NCBI GenBank assembly: GCA_037893225.1
Contig: JAZGUH010000359.1
Span: forward strand, 372,001 to 436,000
Reading direction: 5' to 3'
Length of the DNA stretch: 64,000 bases
DNA from: Hippasteria phrygiana
Taxonomy: Eukaryota > Echinodermata > Asteroidea > Valvatida > Goniasteridae
Part shown: positions 45,572 to 58,137 of the stretch, one piece after another
How the letters are laid out: each line of letters begins with the position of its first letter
Numbering within the stretch: the first letter of the stretch is position 1
Translations under genes and position numbers: made by a program
The notes under the pieces: generated by a model
Databases searched by the model: none
What the model saw: only the letters and a program-made list of their open reading frames with translations
What the model was told of the DNA's origin: nothing

Positions 45572-48304
45572 CTAGAAATGTTGTTTGAGAAACATACAAG
45601 GCAACAATTTAGTTGCTTGTGGCACAGAATATTTGATCATATTTGGAGTTCTTGTTTTTGTGTTCTTGGCAGAGTTGTAGTCGAGTCCCTGCAAGTCCTT
45701 TCACAGGTACTTTCGTAAGTCCAGTCAGAAGTCCTTTCATAAAGCTGGTCACAAGTAACTAGATGAACAATGACAAAGGAATACCTTTGTCAAAGCTCAT
45801 TTGAATAGCTTGTGATTGGAATTCGGACTGGAGGGCTTGTGATGGACTTGCAGAGACTTATGATGCACTCGTCTAAAGGGTATTTGTTTTGGACCGCATT
45901 GGAAATAAGTTTTTTTATAACTTTTTTTGCATTATCCCTGCTTTTTCCACAGTATGGGGGACTCTCTGTTTATTTTTTAATTTATAGTTTTAGATACTTA
46001 ACAAATTTATATCATTTCTATATGTGGAAATTGCGAATAATTCAAATCAAATCAAATCAAAGACTACATCGCTGGTTCTTGGTTAATACATGAAGTTTTA
46101 GATTTTGTGTTAATATAAAATTAAGTAATTTTTTTAAACAAAAGTGCCTGTTTTAGCATATTTGTAAGAATATTTTCTCCAATAGCCTAAGGCTGTTCGA
46201 TATCCATTTATTTTGATACCGAAATATCAGAAAAAAAATATCACGATATTCGATATTATCGTGATGTCACTTTTTCCTTACCGGAAGAATAAAAACAAAT
46301 ACATGATGGAAATCACAGAGGAATACAAAAATACATGATGGAAATCACCACGGCATCATGAGATCGGGGCTACCGTGGATCGGGCCCGCAGCAGGGATTG
46401 AGCTCGGTTCCGCTAAAAAAATTTAATCGGGGCCGACCACCGAGATCGCGAATCGGGCCGGGGCCGGCAAGGTCGGGGAGGTCGGGTTGACAAGGCTTCA
46501 CTCGTTGAGTAAAGTTGGAGTACTACGACATTTACCTTCAGTTGGCTTCTTTATGGCACTTCAGAAAAACTAACGTTTGTTTCTATTTCGGCATTATGTT
46601 GATTAGTAACAGCTGATAATTAATACCATTGGACGCCTACAATCACACAAAAAAAGCATTGTATGATTGTATGTCTTCTTGTGTACGCGCGCGCACATAA
46701 TTAAGATAGACAGAGATTGTACATGTACATTATACAACGCATGCGCCGCACGTGCATTGTACACTGGGAATAAGACAGTAGTATTCAGTACGGTTGCTTG
46801 CACTTGACCAAGGCTAGCAACAAAGCAACAAAGCAACGCGCACGCGCAGATGCGCTTTAGGGGTTGGAGTTATAGCAATTGCTCTAACCCCCCCAGGTCT
46901 TAGTAGCCTTTTCCCAAGGCGAATTTCACTTCGCGTTGTGCGTGCACATGCATTGTACACTGGAAATAATACGGTAGAGCATTCAGTGCGGTTGTTTGCA
47001 CTTGACCAAGACTACACCCACGATGGAATGCACGCCCATGTGCGCTATGGTGCGGAGAAGTTTTGTCGGGGTTTAGAAAACGATCCAAGAAACAACACAT
47101 TTAGTACATAATGTATTTTTAAAAATTCCTCCATGGTACATCATACGTTACACTATTCTACCGTCAAATGTATTGGAAATAACTGGAATTTCGAGCAAGG
47201 TAATCTGGACTAAATCCACACTTAATACAACTTAGGAAAATCTTGAAGTTGAACACTGCGAAAATTAATATCGCGATATTCTTTGGTATATCGAATTCCC
47301 CGATATTCCGGTGTTTTTTTAAGGGGCCGATATGATTTTCGATATGAAAAAATATCGAAATATCGGGAAATATCGTCATATCGAACAGCCTTACAATAGC
47401 CTATTTGAAATTGTGTAAAAACCTTTCAAACATCTTTCATTTGCATTGAACATAGAATATCTGGAGATCCATGATATCCCACACAACAGTTATAAAATGT
47501 TTTGCTGTAATCATAAGCACATTTTAAAAAGTATTTATTTAGTTTTCATGCAGGGTTGCTGGTGTATAATTTCTGGGCTGGTGCTGTACAGAATGGTGAT
47601 CTTAAATAAGCACAGACTTAATGTGATTGGCAAAGCTTTTATTCTAGTTATTTGAGAATGTTAAGATCTATTATGTGGTATAGCATGTGTTTATGATGCA
47701 AGGCTTATACCATCCATTGCTGTATTTTTATAATCTTTAGGGCTGCCCCAAATGCACCGAATATTTGAATATTTCATTGTCAACCGAGTATTTGAATACC
47801 TTTTTGCCAGTTTGAATTTTGGGAGAAAATATATATGCTATTGTATTGCTGGTTTATTGTTGATACAACAGGCGCACGTAAAAAATGTCCATAATATTAA
47901 TCGCTGCATATAAAACACTGGCTTACTTTGCATGCAACTTTTTAGCGCCGTGGCATGCAGTTGCAGCTCACGTGTGAAAAACTTGATCATCGAGTGTCGA
48001 ATATTTGGTCAAAACCAGTTTCGAATAATCAAATACTAGATTATTCGAAAATGAACAGCCATAATAGTCTTTACGCAAACTTAAGTCTTTATACATGAAG
48101 TACCTCTTTCAGGTTGTCAGTTTTGCCGCATTGGTTGCAGCGTTTTGGCCCAAAGACTTGACACTCCACACTGCTGTGCCTGACTGTGTCTCGCCTCAGG
48201 CATTGTCTGCTGCAGTATTCAGCCAGTGGACACCCAGTGCACTTCACTACAGGCTGGGCAAGCATTTTCTCACAGCGCCAGCAGTGTCCCCTTTTCACAT
48301 CCAT
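43889..48304 (-). CDS. MYND zinc-finger / DUF4470 protein, two coding exons
   Basis: A 627-residue product spliced from 48304-48104 (67 codons) and 45571-43889 (560 codons plus stop). The intron (45572-48103) has donor GTACTT and acceptor TTTCTAG, phase 0. The N-terminus has two MYND-type fingers. Finger 1 is about residues 8-48 (CWRC, CTGC, YCSRQC, H-x4-C). Finger 2 is about 56-90 (CNQC, CAAC, WYCNAACQQRNWATHKDDC) and is split by the intron. Then comes DUF4470-like sequence near residue 155 (LLSAGCGDLRSTLLTIASLP, ITLDDFDPFVMARNVLFLVM). MYND fingers bind peptide ligands; the function of DUF4470 proteins is not established. Just before the ATG the - strand reads a poly-T/AG acceptor-like stretch, so an upstream 5'UTR exon is likely. 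A candidate AATAAA (- strand) lies at 43660-43665. It is convergent with C2CD5. Confidence 0.9.
45670..45868. repeat. Diverged relative of the 36.0-kb hAT MITE
   Basis: GAGTTGTAGTCGAGTCC, ATGACAAAGGAATACC and CATTTGAATAGCTTG match the 158-bp MITE. It lies within the intron of the MYND gene, near the acceptor. Confidence 0.6.
46188..47393. mobile_element. 1.2-kb hAT-like element with 8-bp target duplication
   Basis: Ends TAAGGCTGTTCGATAT and ATATCGAACAGCCTTA are perfect inverted repeats; CAATAGCC flanks both sides (46180-46187, 47394-47401). Interior has two related blocks at about 46750-46830 and 46950-47025 (CATTGTACACTGG, TTGCACTTGACCAAG). No transposase frame. It lies in the MYND gene intron. 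Confidence 0.9.
47740..48062. mobile_element. hAT-like MITE, AGGGCTG/CAGCC termini, diverged
   Basis: AGGGCTGCCCCAAATGCACC to ATTCGAAAATGAACAGCC, with GAATATTTGAATA words. A partial relative lies at about 1830-1925 (CGAATATTCAAATATTCGG, GAACAGCCCTAC). It ends 40 bp from exon 1 of the MYND gene. Confidence 0.6.
48104..48304 (-). CDS. MYND/DUF4470 gene, coding exon 1
   Basis: ATG at 48304-48302, donor GTACTT at 48103. It carries all of MYND finger 1 and the first CxxC of finger 2 (KRCNQCGKTDNLKE). Confidence 0.9.
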
Positions 48305-48426
48305 GTTTTCAAACTAAAAAAAAACGAAGAAAATTTGCTGTAATGAATATATAGTAGTATAATTCTGGAGATCCCTTGTGGAACGAAGACCGAGGAACAG
48401 CCTGACAACCATGGAAGGAAGTATGC

Positions 48427-48769
48427 TTAACCCTAACAGGGTTAATATGATTTTCCACACACCCTATAGAGAGTTATGGTTAAGGAAGTCAAGTGCCCAG
48501 GTGCGAATTGGGGGGGGGGGGGGGGGGGTTGCTTGTAGGGGCCTACGGCGAAAGTTGCAAACCAGAAACCTATACATGTCTTCTTTTACGGTAAGAACAA
48601 AACAAAGAGGTTAAATGGCGCCACCAATGGTGGGAAGGTGTGTCATCAGCCCAGCCCAGCCCAGCCCAGATTGCATACTTTGTCACATTGACTTGTGTGC
48701 AGAGTGCGGCAAGGTCAAGCTGTCAAAACCACAGATGCATTGTGCTGCGTCTGGCAGGGTTAGGGTTAA
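48427..48769. mobile_element. TTAA/CCCTAA repeat
   Basis: TTAACCCTAACAGGGTTAA to GGCAGGGTTAGGGTTAA, enclosing a G-run (48512-48529) and an AGCCC tandem (48649-48667). Confidence 0.5.
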
Positions 48770-50170
48770 TGCTTCGTATGTTTAGGCCATGGCACTGCAG
48801 TTTAATTCCTTTGGCTTTCCGAGGAAAGCAATCATAGTGACTGAATTTTATGCAAGGCGCAAGCATTGGTCGATCGCGCATGGCAGCGGTTGATTAAAAT
48901 ATGAATAATTCATAAATCAATGTAATTTGCATGTGACGGCCGCACCTCCAAGAGTTAGTGTGAGTGGGTTGTTTGAGTGAGTGTGTGTGGGGCCCTGTAC
49001 CCTAAGGGAAAAAGAATAGCGACATTACAAACCAACAGGTATGCCGTAGATAAAGGGCAGGGTTTTAGTTTTTGAGGGAAATTTTGGGGTAAAGCGGTGA
49101 TGAAGACGACAAAACGCAACGCGAAAATAAAGACGGCGATCACCGTGTTAGTCGTTGATTCACATGGTAAAGCACGTAAGAAAATTGCATTTTCTACCGC
49201 AATAAACCATTCCAAATTACAAAAAAAGGATGGGGGATAGAACCGCTTTAGGTCGAAAAAGTCATTTTGTAATGAGAAAAAATAATGTAAAGAGGTGCAT
49301 AACGTAAAAACATTTGTACTTACCACTACTAGTCCGAGTAACTTGGACTTTAAACTTACCACTTGCAATTAGTTACATGTACCTTGTTTCTTCTGTGCCA
49401 GAATTACAACTCCGCAAATGAAGATTACAGATTCCAATGTAAATTTTAACTGATTTAAGTCGTGATTTCCTCCCCACATAACTTAAGAACTTTTCACAAG
49501 CATGCACATTTCGGCTTGCAATACGCCAAACACGAACCGAGTGAGAAATCTTTACAGGCAAGCTGAGTGATATAAAGTGATTCCCAACAAGCAGACGGCA
49601 GAAATCCAGGAAATGAGAATTAGACTAGCGTTCTCAGTATGAAATTACTATGAGGAAACCATTGGATTTTTAAGGTAGTCTTCAAACTCCTTATTTTGGG
49701 TTTCTGTTGAGTTTAACCTTGGAGTGTTAAGTGGGACTGAGAACAAGTTTAGTGTGCTTTTATCTTTGCACACTGTGGGGAAACCCCTTTCTATGCCCTG
49801 AATGAGAAATAGGGTATGGACGTGTGACCTATGAACATCTAACAAAAGAAAACGGTGCACTAACAATGAACATCCATTGTTATACTTGGCACTAAATCCA
49901 TTGTTACTTGTTCAAAGTGAGTGATGTAAGCACACAATGTCCAGTTAAGCGACCTTCATGCTAATACATGTAGCTTACATGACTGGTTATCATGACAAAG
50001 TAAATATTTCTATTGATTTTCATTTTTTGTTAACAAACAAAAATGTTTCACAATGCTCAGTAATCAGCAGTTATGATAGACCGTTTGGAACCAGGTGTCA
50101 CATCCACGGTGTCATACTCATTCTACACGTATGTCTGCAATATAAAAACAAACATTTTGCACAGAATTCG
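48770..50170. other. Intergenic, nothing recognised
   Basis: No ORF with family features. The word AGTCCGAGTAACTTGGAC (49331) also occurs at 39568. Confidence 0.45.
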
Positions 50171-50220
50171 TCAAACAATTCCACAAGGGAAACTGGCTAT
50201 ATTGGTAAATTTAATTATAT

Positions 50221-50463
50221 ACATTTTCAAAGTGAACAAAGAAACTGGCAGGAGTGGGATTCGACCTGCGACCTCCGGGTTACCGTACCGGTGCTCTACC
50301 AACTGAGCTATCTTGCCCTATGTTGGTGGTCTCCCAAATTGTCAGTATCTTTGTTCGGGTGGGCGCTAGTCAGAAGTCATAAACCCAGAATGCCGTATAG
50401 CCAGGATCACACTATACCTCAAATCCCTCTTCTGCCAGTTTCTTTGTTCACTTTGAAAATGTT
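50221..50463 (-). mobile_element. tRNA-derived element with inverted ends, copy 2
   Basis: CATTTTCAAAGTGAACAAAG plus AAACTGGCAG at the left is the exact complement of the right end (50434-50463). A full tRNA-like part reads on - (about 50320 to 50248: GGCAAGATAGCTCAGTTGGT, GGTAACCCGGAGGTCGCAGG). The right end keeps only a T-arm-like stub. Confidence 0.82.
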
Positions 50464-50469
50464 GCACAG

Positions 50470-51880
50470 AAAATAGAACGTTCTAAACTTCTTTTAATTA
50501 AATAAATTCAAACAGCCCGTTGTTTTTTTGAGAGAGACTCTTGACAACGGTGCTGATGTTGATCAAGCGGTAAACTTGAAATACTTACTCACGAAAGTTA
50601 TTGCTTACACCTGCTATATGCACAGTACTATGTGCTGTGCTCCGTTCACAACAGGAACAGTCTCGGAACTTTTTGATCGCACCTCGTACTGTCATTGTTA
50701 TTTTTCTGTGATTAGCACCTATGGCGCTGCAGCTTGTGAGTTTAAAGAAACTTGTGGATATTTGCAGTTTTTAGGAGGAAGGAACTCCCAAGCAATTAAC
50801 CAATTCATTAAGGTACCTACTTGCTCCTGTGTGGAAAGAATCAATTGCAGTGTATTGCTGAAGGACACATGTACAGGCACCATGACCAGCTAGTGGATGT
50901 AAACCTACATTTAATAACTTTGCAACAAGTCTGGCTGTATAAATGCTGGACCCCAGTGCTCCATGCAACTAAGGAAGTACTGAGCCACTAACTTCCTAAT
51001 CTGTGGCTGTCTATCTTGCCCCTTAAAATACTGACCAATCACAACAATGACTATCAGTGCTGAAAGACTCAAATCCTGACCCGAGTCCCGATTTTGAAGG
51101 ACTCAGACTCTGACTCAATCGGACAATTCGGACTTGGACTCGGACAGTAGGGACTCAAGTAACTGAAGGACTCGGCCTGAGTCCAGCAAAAAAGGACTGA
51201 TTTTTTTCACCGTTAATTTTACAACATTTTTTTAAAAAGGAAGTCCCATTGTCTAGTTCTGAAATTCTAATGGCGGTAGTTTTGGTAATACAGCTCAGGT
51301 AATTTCATAAATCATTTCTGAATAATCCCATGGATACTGGTTTATGACCTGTTCATTCAATGCTGGGCTGCATGCCACCATTCATGAACCTTCAGTGCCA
51401 TATTCATGTCAACAGATTGTCTTGTTTCATGTCACATACAAGGCAGTTTATTTTGTTTAAATACAAGTTGACTTCAGATACGTACAGTTCACAATTTGTA
51501 CTGCAGACTGGATGAAAGCTCATTGCATAAAACAAGTTTGCTGTTTGTGTCATGTCTTAAAGGTTATGTTATTCACACGAATTATCTACCTTAAAAATTA
51601 GGTTTGGGTGACTTACCTGATGCTGATCATGCAGTTAACATTGAACTATTGAGATTGTAATGGCGTGTATGTGTAACATTAGATGTGTGACATCTTTTTT
51701 TACACAGTAATTCAGTGCCTTAATTCCAACTCAGAAAGTGCTGTATGCACCTTTGTACCACATATTTATACAAAATGTATAGGCTATGTGTACATGTATT
51801 CAGTTGTATGTATTCAGAGTATGTTTTATAACATACTTCAGTGAATTTGCACAAATGTAGTTGTGGGTTGTGACAATAAT
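50470..51880. other. Intergenic, unassigned
   Basis: A GACTC/GAGTC-rich stretch at about 51065-51195 (AAGACTCAAATCCTGACCCG, GGACTCGGCCTGAGTCC) looks like an old hAT MITE. Otherwise nothing. Confidence 0.4.
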
Positions 51881-51883
51881 AAC

Positions 51884-52496
51884 TGGGGGTGTGCATCGGA
51901 ACCGGGTACCCGAGTGCCCGATCGTTCATGTCAGGAACCGGTTCCAGATTATGGAATCGAGTACCCGTACAACTTTACATTATCGCATAGTAACTCCCCA
52001 GAAATTAAAAAGGTTTCGAATGTTATTTGTCAGGAATTTTCAAAATTAAAACCCGACTACATGGGTATTAAACCAGCACATATTTCATGTTTATGACCTT
52101 TATGACCGCTCACGAAAATTGACAATAAACGGAATTTACCGGTTGTGGTTTTTGTAGTCTGGGTATGGATAAAGAGCCTCGACCAGACATAATAGCATGC
52201 CTCATTCCACAATAAATACATGTACAACTGTATATAAAAGCATCTGTCTTTTGCGATATGCCGGCGCATGCACGTACCGGAACATGTAATGGCGGAGAAG
52301 TGATCATGTTTACTGGACAGGCATGAGATTTTTCAGACTTTTGTCTGAAATCAGACTTTTGAATCTCAGAGAAAGACATTATTGCAACTTCCCGGATTGA
52401 AAGTTTTGGGTTGGGTTTCTTTAACGGGTACCCGGGTACCCGTAGTTTTTCAATCAGGTACCCGGTTCTTTAACTACCCGTAAATGCACACCCCTA
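51884..52496. mobile_element. hAT-like element, TGGGGGTGTGCAT termini
   Basis: TGGGGGTGTGCAT and ATGCACACCCCTA ends, each followed inward by GGGTACCCG words. ATAAC flanks both sides (51879-51883, 52497-52501). No transposase. Confidence 0.72.
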
Positions 52497-52501
52497 ATAA
52501 C

Positions 52502-54463
52502 AGCCTTTTATGGCAGCACTGGTATTTTGAAAAGAGGAGTAGTTAGACTTGCTTTGACAGTCTGGCTTTCAAAAGTGGTATATATCTTGTAACTGTTTCT
52601 CTCTTTGTAATTAAAGAATTAATGTATTAGTATAAAGACAAATTTGAAATGTGCGACCACATCCATATCTACCCATACATGCAGGTGCATTTTTATGCAG
52701 ATTTGTATAATGTTTATGGAGAACTGAGCCGATTTCAGGGAAGTTAGTAGGCCTATATACCACGGTACGTCACACGAAAAAGATATATATGTAGAGTGTG
52801 TTAACCTCGCATGTTAGTTGTTCTTAATTAATTTTGCTCTCTCTCTGTCTTAGCATGAACTGTACGTTTATTTATGTATCGTACATTGGTTGTCTTGGAA
52901 ATGGGGCGCGTTGTGTGGCCCTTGACCTAGGCACCGCACTGCTTAATCTCACACAGGTATGTTCGTAAATTTTATCACTGTATTTTGGGGCCAAATTTAG
53001 GGAATTCAATGATGACCCGCAGTCCATGGTTGAACAGTATTATATCCGCTTATGTTTATAGATCATTTTAGTGTAATTTTTGTAGAGTCTAACAAGGTTA
53101 AAAGTTGTACTTATTGACCTTAAAGTTGTTGATGCAAATGAAGAAAGTTACGTTAAGAGACATCGTGCGTATTGACGTGTGTGTACACGTAGAGTATTAT
53201 ATGTGCATGTGCGATGGTATGGCGCACGCACGTTGCCGTGGACTGCTATGGATTCACATTGAGTCGTTGATACAATGTATTAATTCGTTCAACATTATTT
53301 TGACTAGGACATACATATGAATTTTAAGGCAGTGTTATTTTGCTCCATATCTCCAGTAGCGCTCAACATTTGGTGCATTTATCACGGGACCTTAGGGAAA
53401 TAATGTTAGTGTTCTATTATCATTCTGTAATTTTGGATTATTCATGTTTTTCTTGACGGCTTTGCTGGGCATTGGAGGACGGGTGTGCGAGTGCTGGTGG
53501 TAGTTGTGTATGTGTGTGACTGGCCATCAAGTGTGTGTGTGATCCTGCTCCTTCATGTCTGTCATCGCCTGGGGTTAGGGACTATTAGTTTTGAAATCTT
53601 CATATTTAACAAAGAAGAATCCAGATGAGCGCAATTATGATTATTTTTGCTTCATCATCATGTACACTTTATTTAACCAACAAATATTAATTGGAGGTTT
53701 TCTGTGTTTTTTTCACCGCACTGCTTAATATCACACAGTGAGATTAGCAGGCTAGGCTATATGGAGGGACAATAAACGCTAGGCGGAGAGAGAGGAGGAG
53801 AGTATTCATCGTCTCCCACTTTGAACCTGTGTGCCAGAGTCTTCCCCTGTCCCATCACCAATCTTTGGACCTCACTACTGTTCAAGCATAACTCCATCGA
53901 CATCCGCCCCTAGATCCACCATGTTCCCCCTATAGCCAGGCAACAGACCAGTCCACTACTTGGGAAGAGCCCCCCAGACAGCCTCAAACCACACCCGGTA
54001 CCCCCGGACAGCCCCCTCTACAAGCGTAGTCGGCAGGATGGTGGGAAGTAGGACGTACTTTACTTACCTTGAAGTTCACCAACAGTTACTACCGTCAAGA
54101 TTCATGAAGAGCGACCAAGCAAGAACAACACGTGCCGTCAAGAACTTTCATAATTCAAATTAAAACTCAATGATGATTTGCTAGTGTTGTTCATTAATTG
54201 ATCCTATTGCTGGGTTGTTTTCTTTTGTATATTCTAAGTGACACTGAAGTATTGTACGGTAGTGGCAATATTCTTGTTACGTGGGTTGTCGGAGATTTTC
54301 AGAGTTGCATTTTACCAGTTAAATTTGTATTTGCCACTTTTTTGTGCCATAGTGAACAACCAGTTATTTGCTCCGTACTGTACTATTTTCACAACATAAT
54401 ACTGTTTGTCATCTTGCGAAATACCCAGTAGTTTTTGCTGTGTACTATTTTGCTGTCAACATT
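52502..54463. other. Intergenic, with one exon-like frame
   Basis: At 52856-52952, TGTCTTAG is followed by an ATG and 33 open codons (MNCTFIYVSYIGCLGNGARC ...) to CACACAG|GTATGT. The last 24 bases (CACCGCACTGCTTAAT ...) recur at about 53717. A C-rich stretch at 53790-54060 has no frame that I recognise. Confidence 0.35.
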
Positions 54464-57400
54464 ATAATTTTGAAGTTTTTGAGTATAATTTGTTTTGGAA
54501 CATTTTTTCACCCACAAATGATGAAACAAGGCTATAGCCTTACCATTTTGACTAATTTTGAAGTTTTTGAGTATTGTTAGTGAAGTAATGTTTTTCAAAA
54601 AAAATAATAAAACACAAGGCTATAGCCTTACCATTTGGACTGATTTTGAAGTTTCTGAGTATTGTTTGTGAAGTAATGTTTTTCAACAAAAATAATAAAA
54701 CACAAGGCTATAGCCTTACCATTTGGACTGATTTTGAAGTTTTTGAGTATTGTTAGTGAAGTAATGTTTTTCAACAAAAATAATAAAACACAAGGCTATA
54801 GCCTTACCATTTGGACTGATTTTGAAGTTTTTGAGTATTGTTTGTGAAGTAATGTTTTTCAACAAAAATAATAAAACACAAGGCTATAGCCTTACCATTT
54901 GGACTGATTTTGAAGTTTTTGAGTATTGTTTGTGAAGTAATGTTTTTCAACAAAAATAATAAAACACAAGGCTATAGCCTTACCATTTGGACTGATTTTA
55001 AGGTATTTGAATATAGTTTGTTTTGGAACATTTTTTCACCCACAAATGATGAAACAAGGCTATAGCCTTACCATTTGGACTAATTTTGAAGTTTTTGAGT
55101 ATTGTTTGTGAAGTAACGATTTTCACCCCAAAAATGATCAAACACAAGGCTATAGCCTTGCCATTTCGACTGATGTTGAAGTTTCTGAGTATTGTTTGTG
55201 AAGTAATGTTTTTCAACAAAAATAATAAAACACAAGGCTATAGCCTTACCATTTGGACTGATTTTGAAGTTTTTGAGTATTGTTTGTGAAGTAATGTTTT
55301 TCACCCCAAAAATAATCAAACACAAGGCTATAGCCTTACCATTTGGACTGATTTTGAAGTTTTTGAGTGTTGTTTGTGAAGTAATGTTTTTCAACAAAAA
55401 TAATAAAACACAAGGCTATAGCCTTACCATTTGGACTGATTTTGAAGTTTTTGAGTATTGTTTGTGAAGTAATGTTTTTCACCCCAAAAATAATCAAACA
55501 CAAGGCTATAGCCTTACCATTTGGACTGATTTTAAGGTATTTGAATATAGTTTGTTTTGGAACATTTTTTCACCCACAAATGATGAAACAAGGCTATAGC
55601 CTTACCATTTGGACTAATTTTGAAGTTTTTGAGTATTGTTAGTGAAGTAATGTTTTTCAAAAAAAATAATAAAACAAGGCTATAGCCTTACCATTTGGAC
55701 TGATTTTGAAGTTTCTGAGTATTGTTTGTGAAGTAATGTTTTTCACCCCAAAAATAATCAAACACAAGGCTATAGCCTTACCATTTGGACTGATTTTAAG
55801 GTATTTGAATATAGTTTGTTTTGGAACATTTTTTCACCCACAAATGATGAAACAAGGCTATAGCCTTACCATTTGGACTAATTTTGAAGTTTTTGAGTAT
55901 TGTTTGTGAAGTAACGATTTTCACCCCAAAAATGATCAAACACAAGGCTATAGCCTTGCCATTTCGACTGATGTTGAAGTTTTTGAGTATTGTTTGTGAA
56001 GTAATGTTTTTCACCCCAAAAATGATCAAACACAAGGCTATAGCCTTGTCATTTGGAGTGATTTTGAAGTTTTTGAGTTTTGTTTGTGAAGTAACGTTTT
56101 TCACCCAAAAAATAATCAAACACAAGGCTATAGCCTTACCATTTGGACTGATTTTGAAGTTTTTGAGTGTTGTTTGTGAAGTAATGTTTTTCACCCCAAA
56201 AATAATCAAACACAAGGCTATAGCCTTACCATTTGGACTGATTTTAAGGTATTTGAGTATAGTTTGTTTTGGAACATTTTTTCACCCACAAATGATGAAA
56301 CAAGGCTATAGCCTTACCATTTGGACTAATTTTGAAGTTTTTGAGTATTGTTAGTGAAGTAATGTTTTTCAAAAAAAATAATAACACACAAGGCTATAGC
56401 CTTGCCATTTAGACTGATTTTGAAGTTTTTGAGTATTGTTTGTGAAGTAACGTTTTTCACCCCAAAAATAATCAAACACAAGGCTATAGCCTTACCATTT
56501 GGACTGATTTTGAAGTTTTTGAGTATTGTTTGTGAAGTAACGTTTTTCACCCCAAAAATGATCAAACACAAGGCTATAGCCTTGCCATTTCGACTGATGT
56601 TGAAGTTTTTGAGTATTGTTTGTGAAGTAATGTTTTTCAACAAAAATAATAAAACACAAGGCTATAGCCTTACCATTTGGACTGATTTTGAAGTTTTTGA
56701 GTATTGTTTGTGAAGTAACGTTTTTCACCCCAAAAATAATCAAACACAAGGCTATAGCCTTACCATTTGGACTGATTTTGAAGTTTTTAAGTGTTGTTTG
56801 TGAAGTAATGTTTTTCAACAAAAATAATCAAACACAAGGCTATAGCCTTACCATTTGGACTAATTTTGAAGTTTTTGAGTATTGTTAGTGAAGTAATGTT
56901 TTTTAACAAAAATAATAACACACAAGGCTATAGCCTTACCATTTGGACTGATTTTAAGGTATTTGAGTATAATTTGTTTTGGAAAATGTTTTCACCCACA
57001 AATGATGAAACAAGGCTATAGCCTTACCATTTGGACTGATTTTGAAGTTTTTGAGTATTGTTTGTGAAGTAATGTTTTTCACCCAAAAATGATGAAACAC
57101 AAGGCTATAGCCTTGTCATTTGGAGTGATTTTGAAGTTTTTGAGTTTTGTTTGTGAAGTAACGTTTTTCACCCCAAAAATAATCAAACACAAGGCTATAG
57201 CCTTACCATTTGGACTGATTTTGAAGTTTTTGAGTGTTGTTTGTGAAGTAACGTTTTTCACCCCAAAAATGATCAAACACAAGGCTATAGCCTTGCCATT
57301 TCGACTGATGTTGAAGTTTTTGAGTATTGTTTGTGAAGTAATGTTTTTCAACAAAAATAATAATACACAAGGCTATAGCCTTACCATTTGGACTAATTTT

Positions 57401-58137
57401 GAAGTTTTTGAGTATTGTTTGTGAAGTAACGTTTTTCACCCCAAAAATGATCAAACACAAGGCTATTGCCTTGCCATTTCGACTGATGTTGAAGTTTTTG
57501 AGTATTGTTTGTGAAGTAATGTTTTTCAACAAAAATAATAAAACACAAGGCTATAGCCTTACCATTTGGACTGATTTTGAAGTTTTTGAGTATTGTTTGT
57601 GAAGTAACGTTTTTCACCCCAAAAATAATCAAACACAAGGCTATAGCCTTACCATTTGGACTGATTTTGAAGTTTTTAAGTGTTGTTTGTGAAGTAATGT
57701 TTTTCAACAAAAATAATCAAACACAAGGCTATAGCCTTACCATTTGGACTAATTTTGAAGTTTTTGAGTATTGTTAGTGAAGTAATGTTTTTTAACAAAA
57801 ATAATAACACACAAGGCTATAGCCTTACCATTTGGACTGATTTTAAGGTATTTGAGTATAATTTGTTTTGGAAAATGTTTTCACCCACAAATGATGAAAC
57901 AAGGCTATAGCCTTACCATTTGGACTGATTTTGAAGTTTTTGAGTATTGTTTGTGAAGTAATGTTTTTCACCCAAAAATGATGAAACACAAGGCTATAGC
58001 CTTGTCATTTGGAGTGATTTTGAAGTTTTTGAGTTTTGTTTGTGAAGTAACGTTTTTCACCCCAAAAATAATCAAACACAAGGCTATAGCCTTACCATTT
58101 GGACTGATTTTGAAGTTTTTGAGTATTGTTTGCATTT
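54464..58137. repeat. 89-bp satellite, about 41 monomers, higher-order period 889 bp
   Basis: Each monomer carries the 14-bp perfect palindrome AAGGCTATAGCCTT and the words GATTTTGAAGTTTTTGAG and TGTGAAGTAATGTTTTTCA. Variant patterns repeat at 889 bp (for example 56688 and 57577; 57089 and 57978) and near 798 bp (55086 and 55884), that is ten and nine monomers. Open frames on both strands are by-products. Confidence 0.95.

Noticed and set aside
46603..47100. Two similar - strand frames containing LGQVQ-T words
   Set aside because: They are the duplicated blocks within the hAT-like element; too short and divergent to call a gene.
49958..50476. 172-codon frame on +
   Set aside because: Its second half reads through the tRNA-derived element; no conserved protein.
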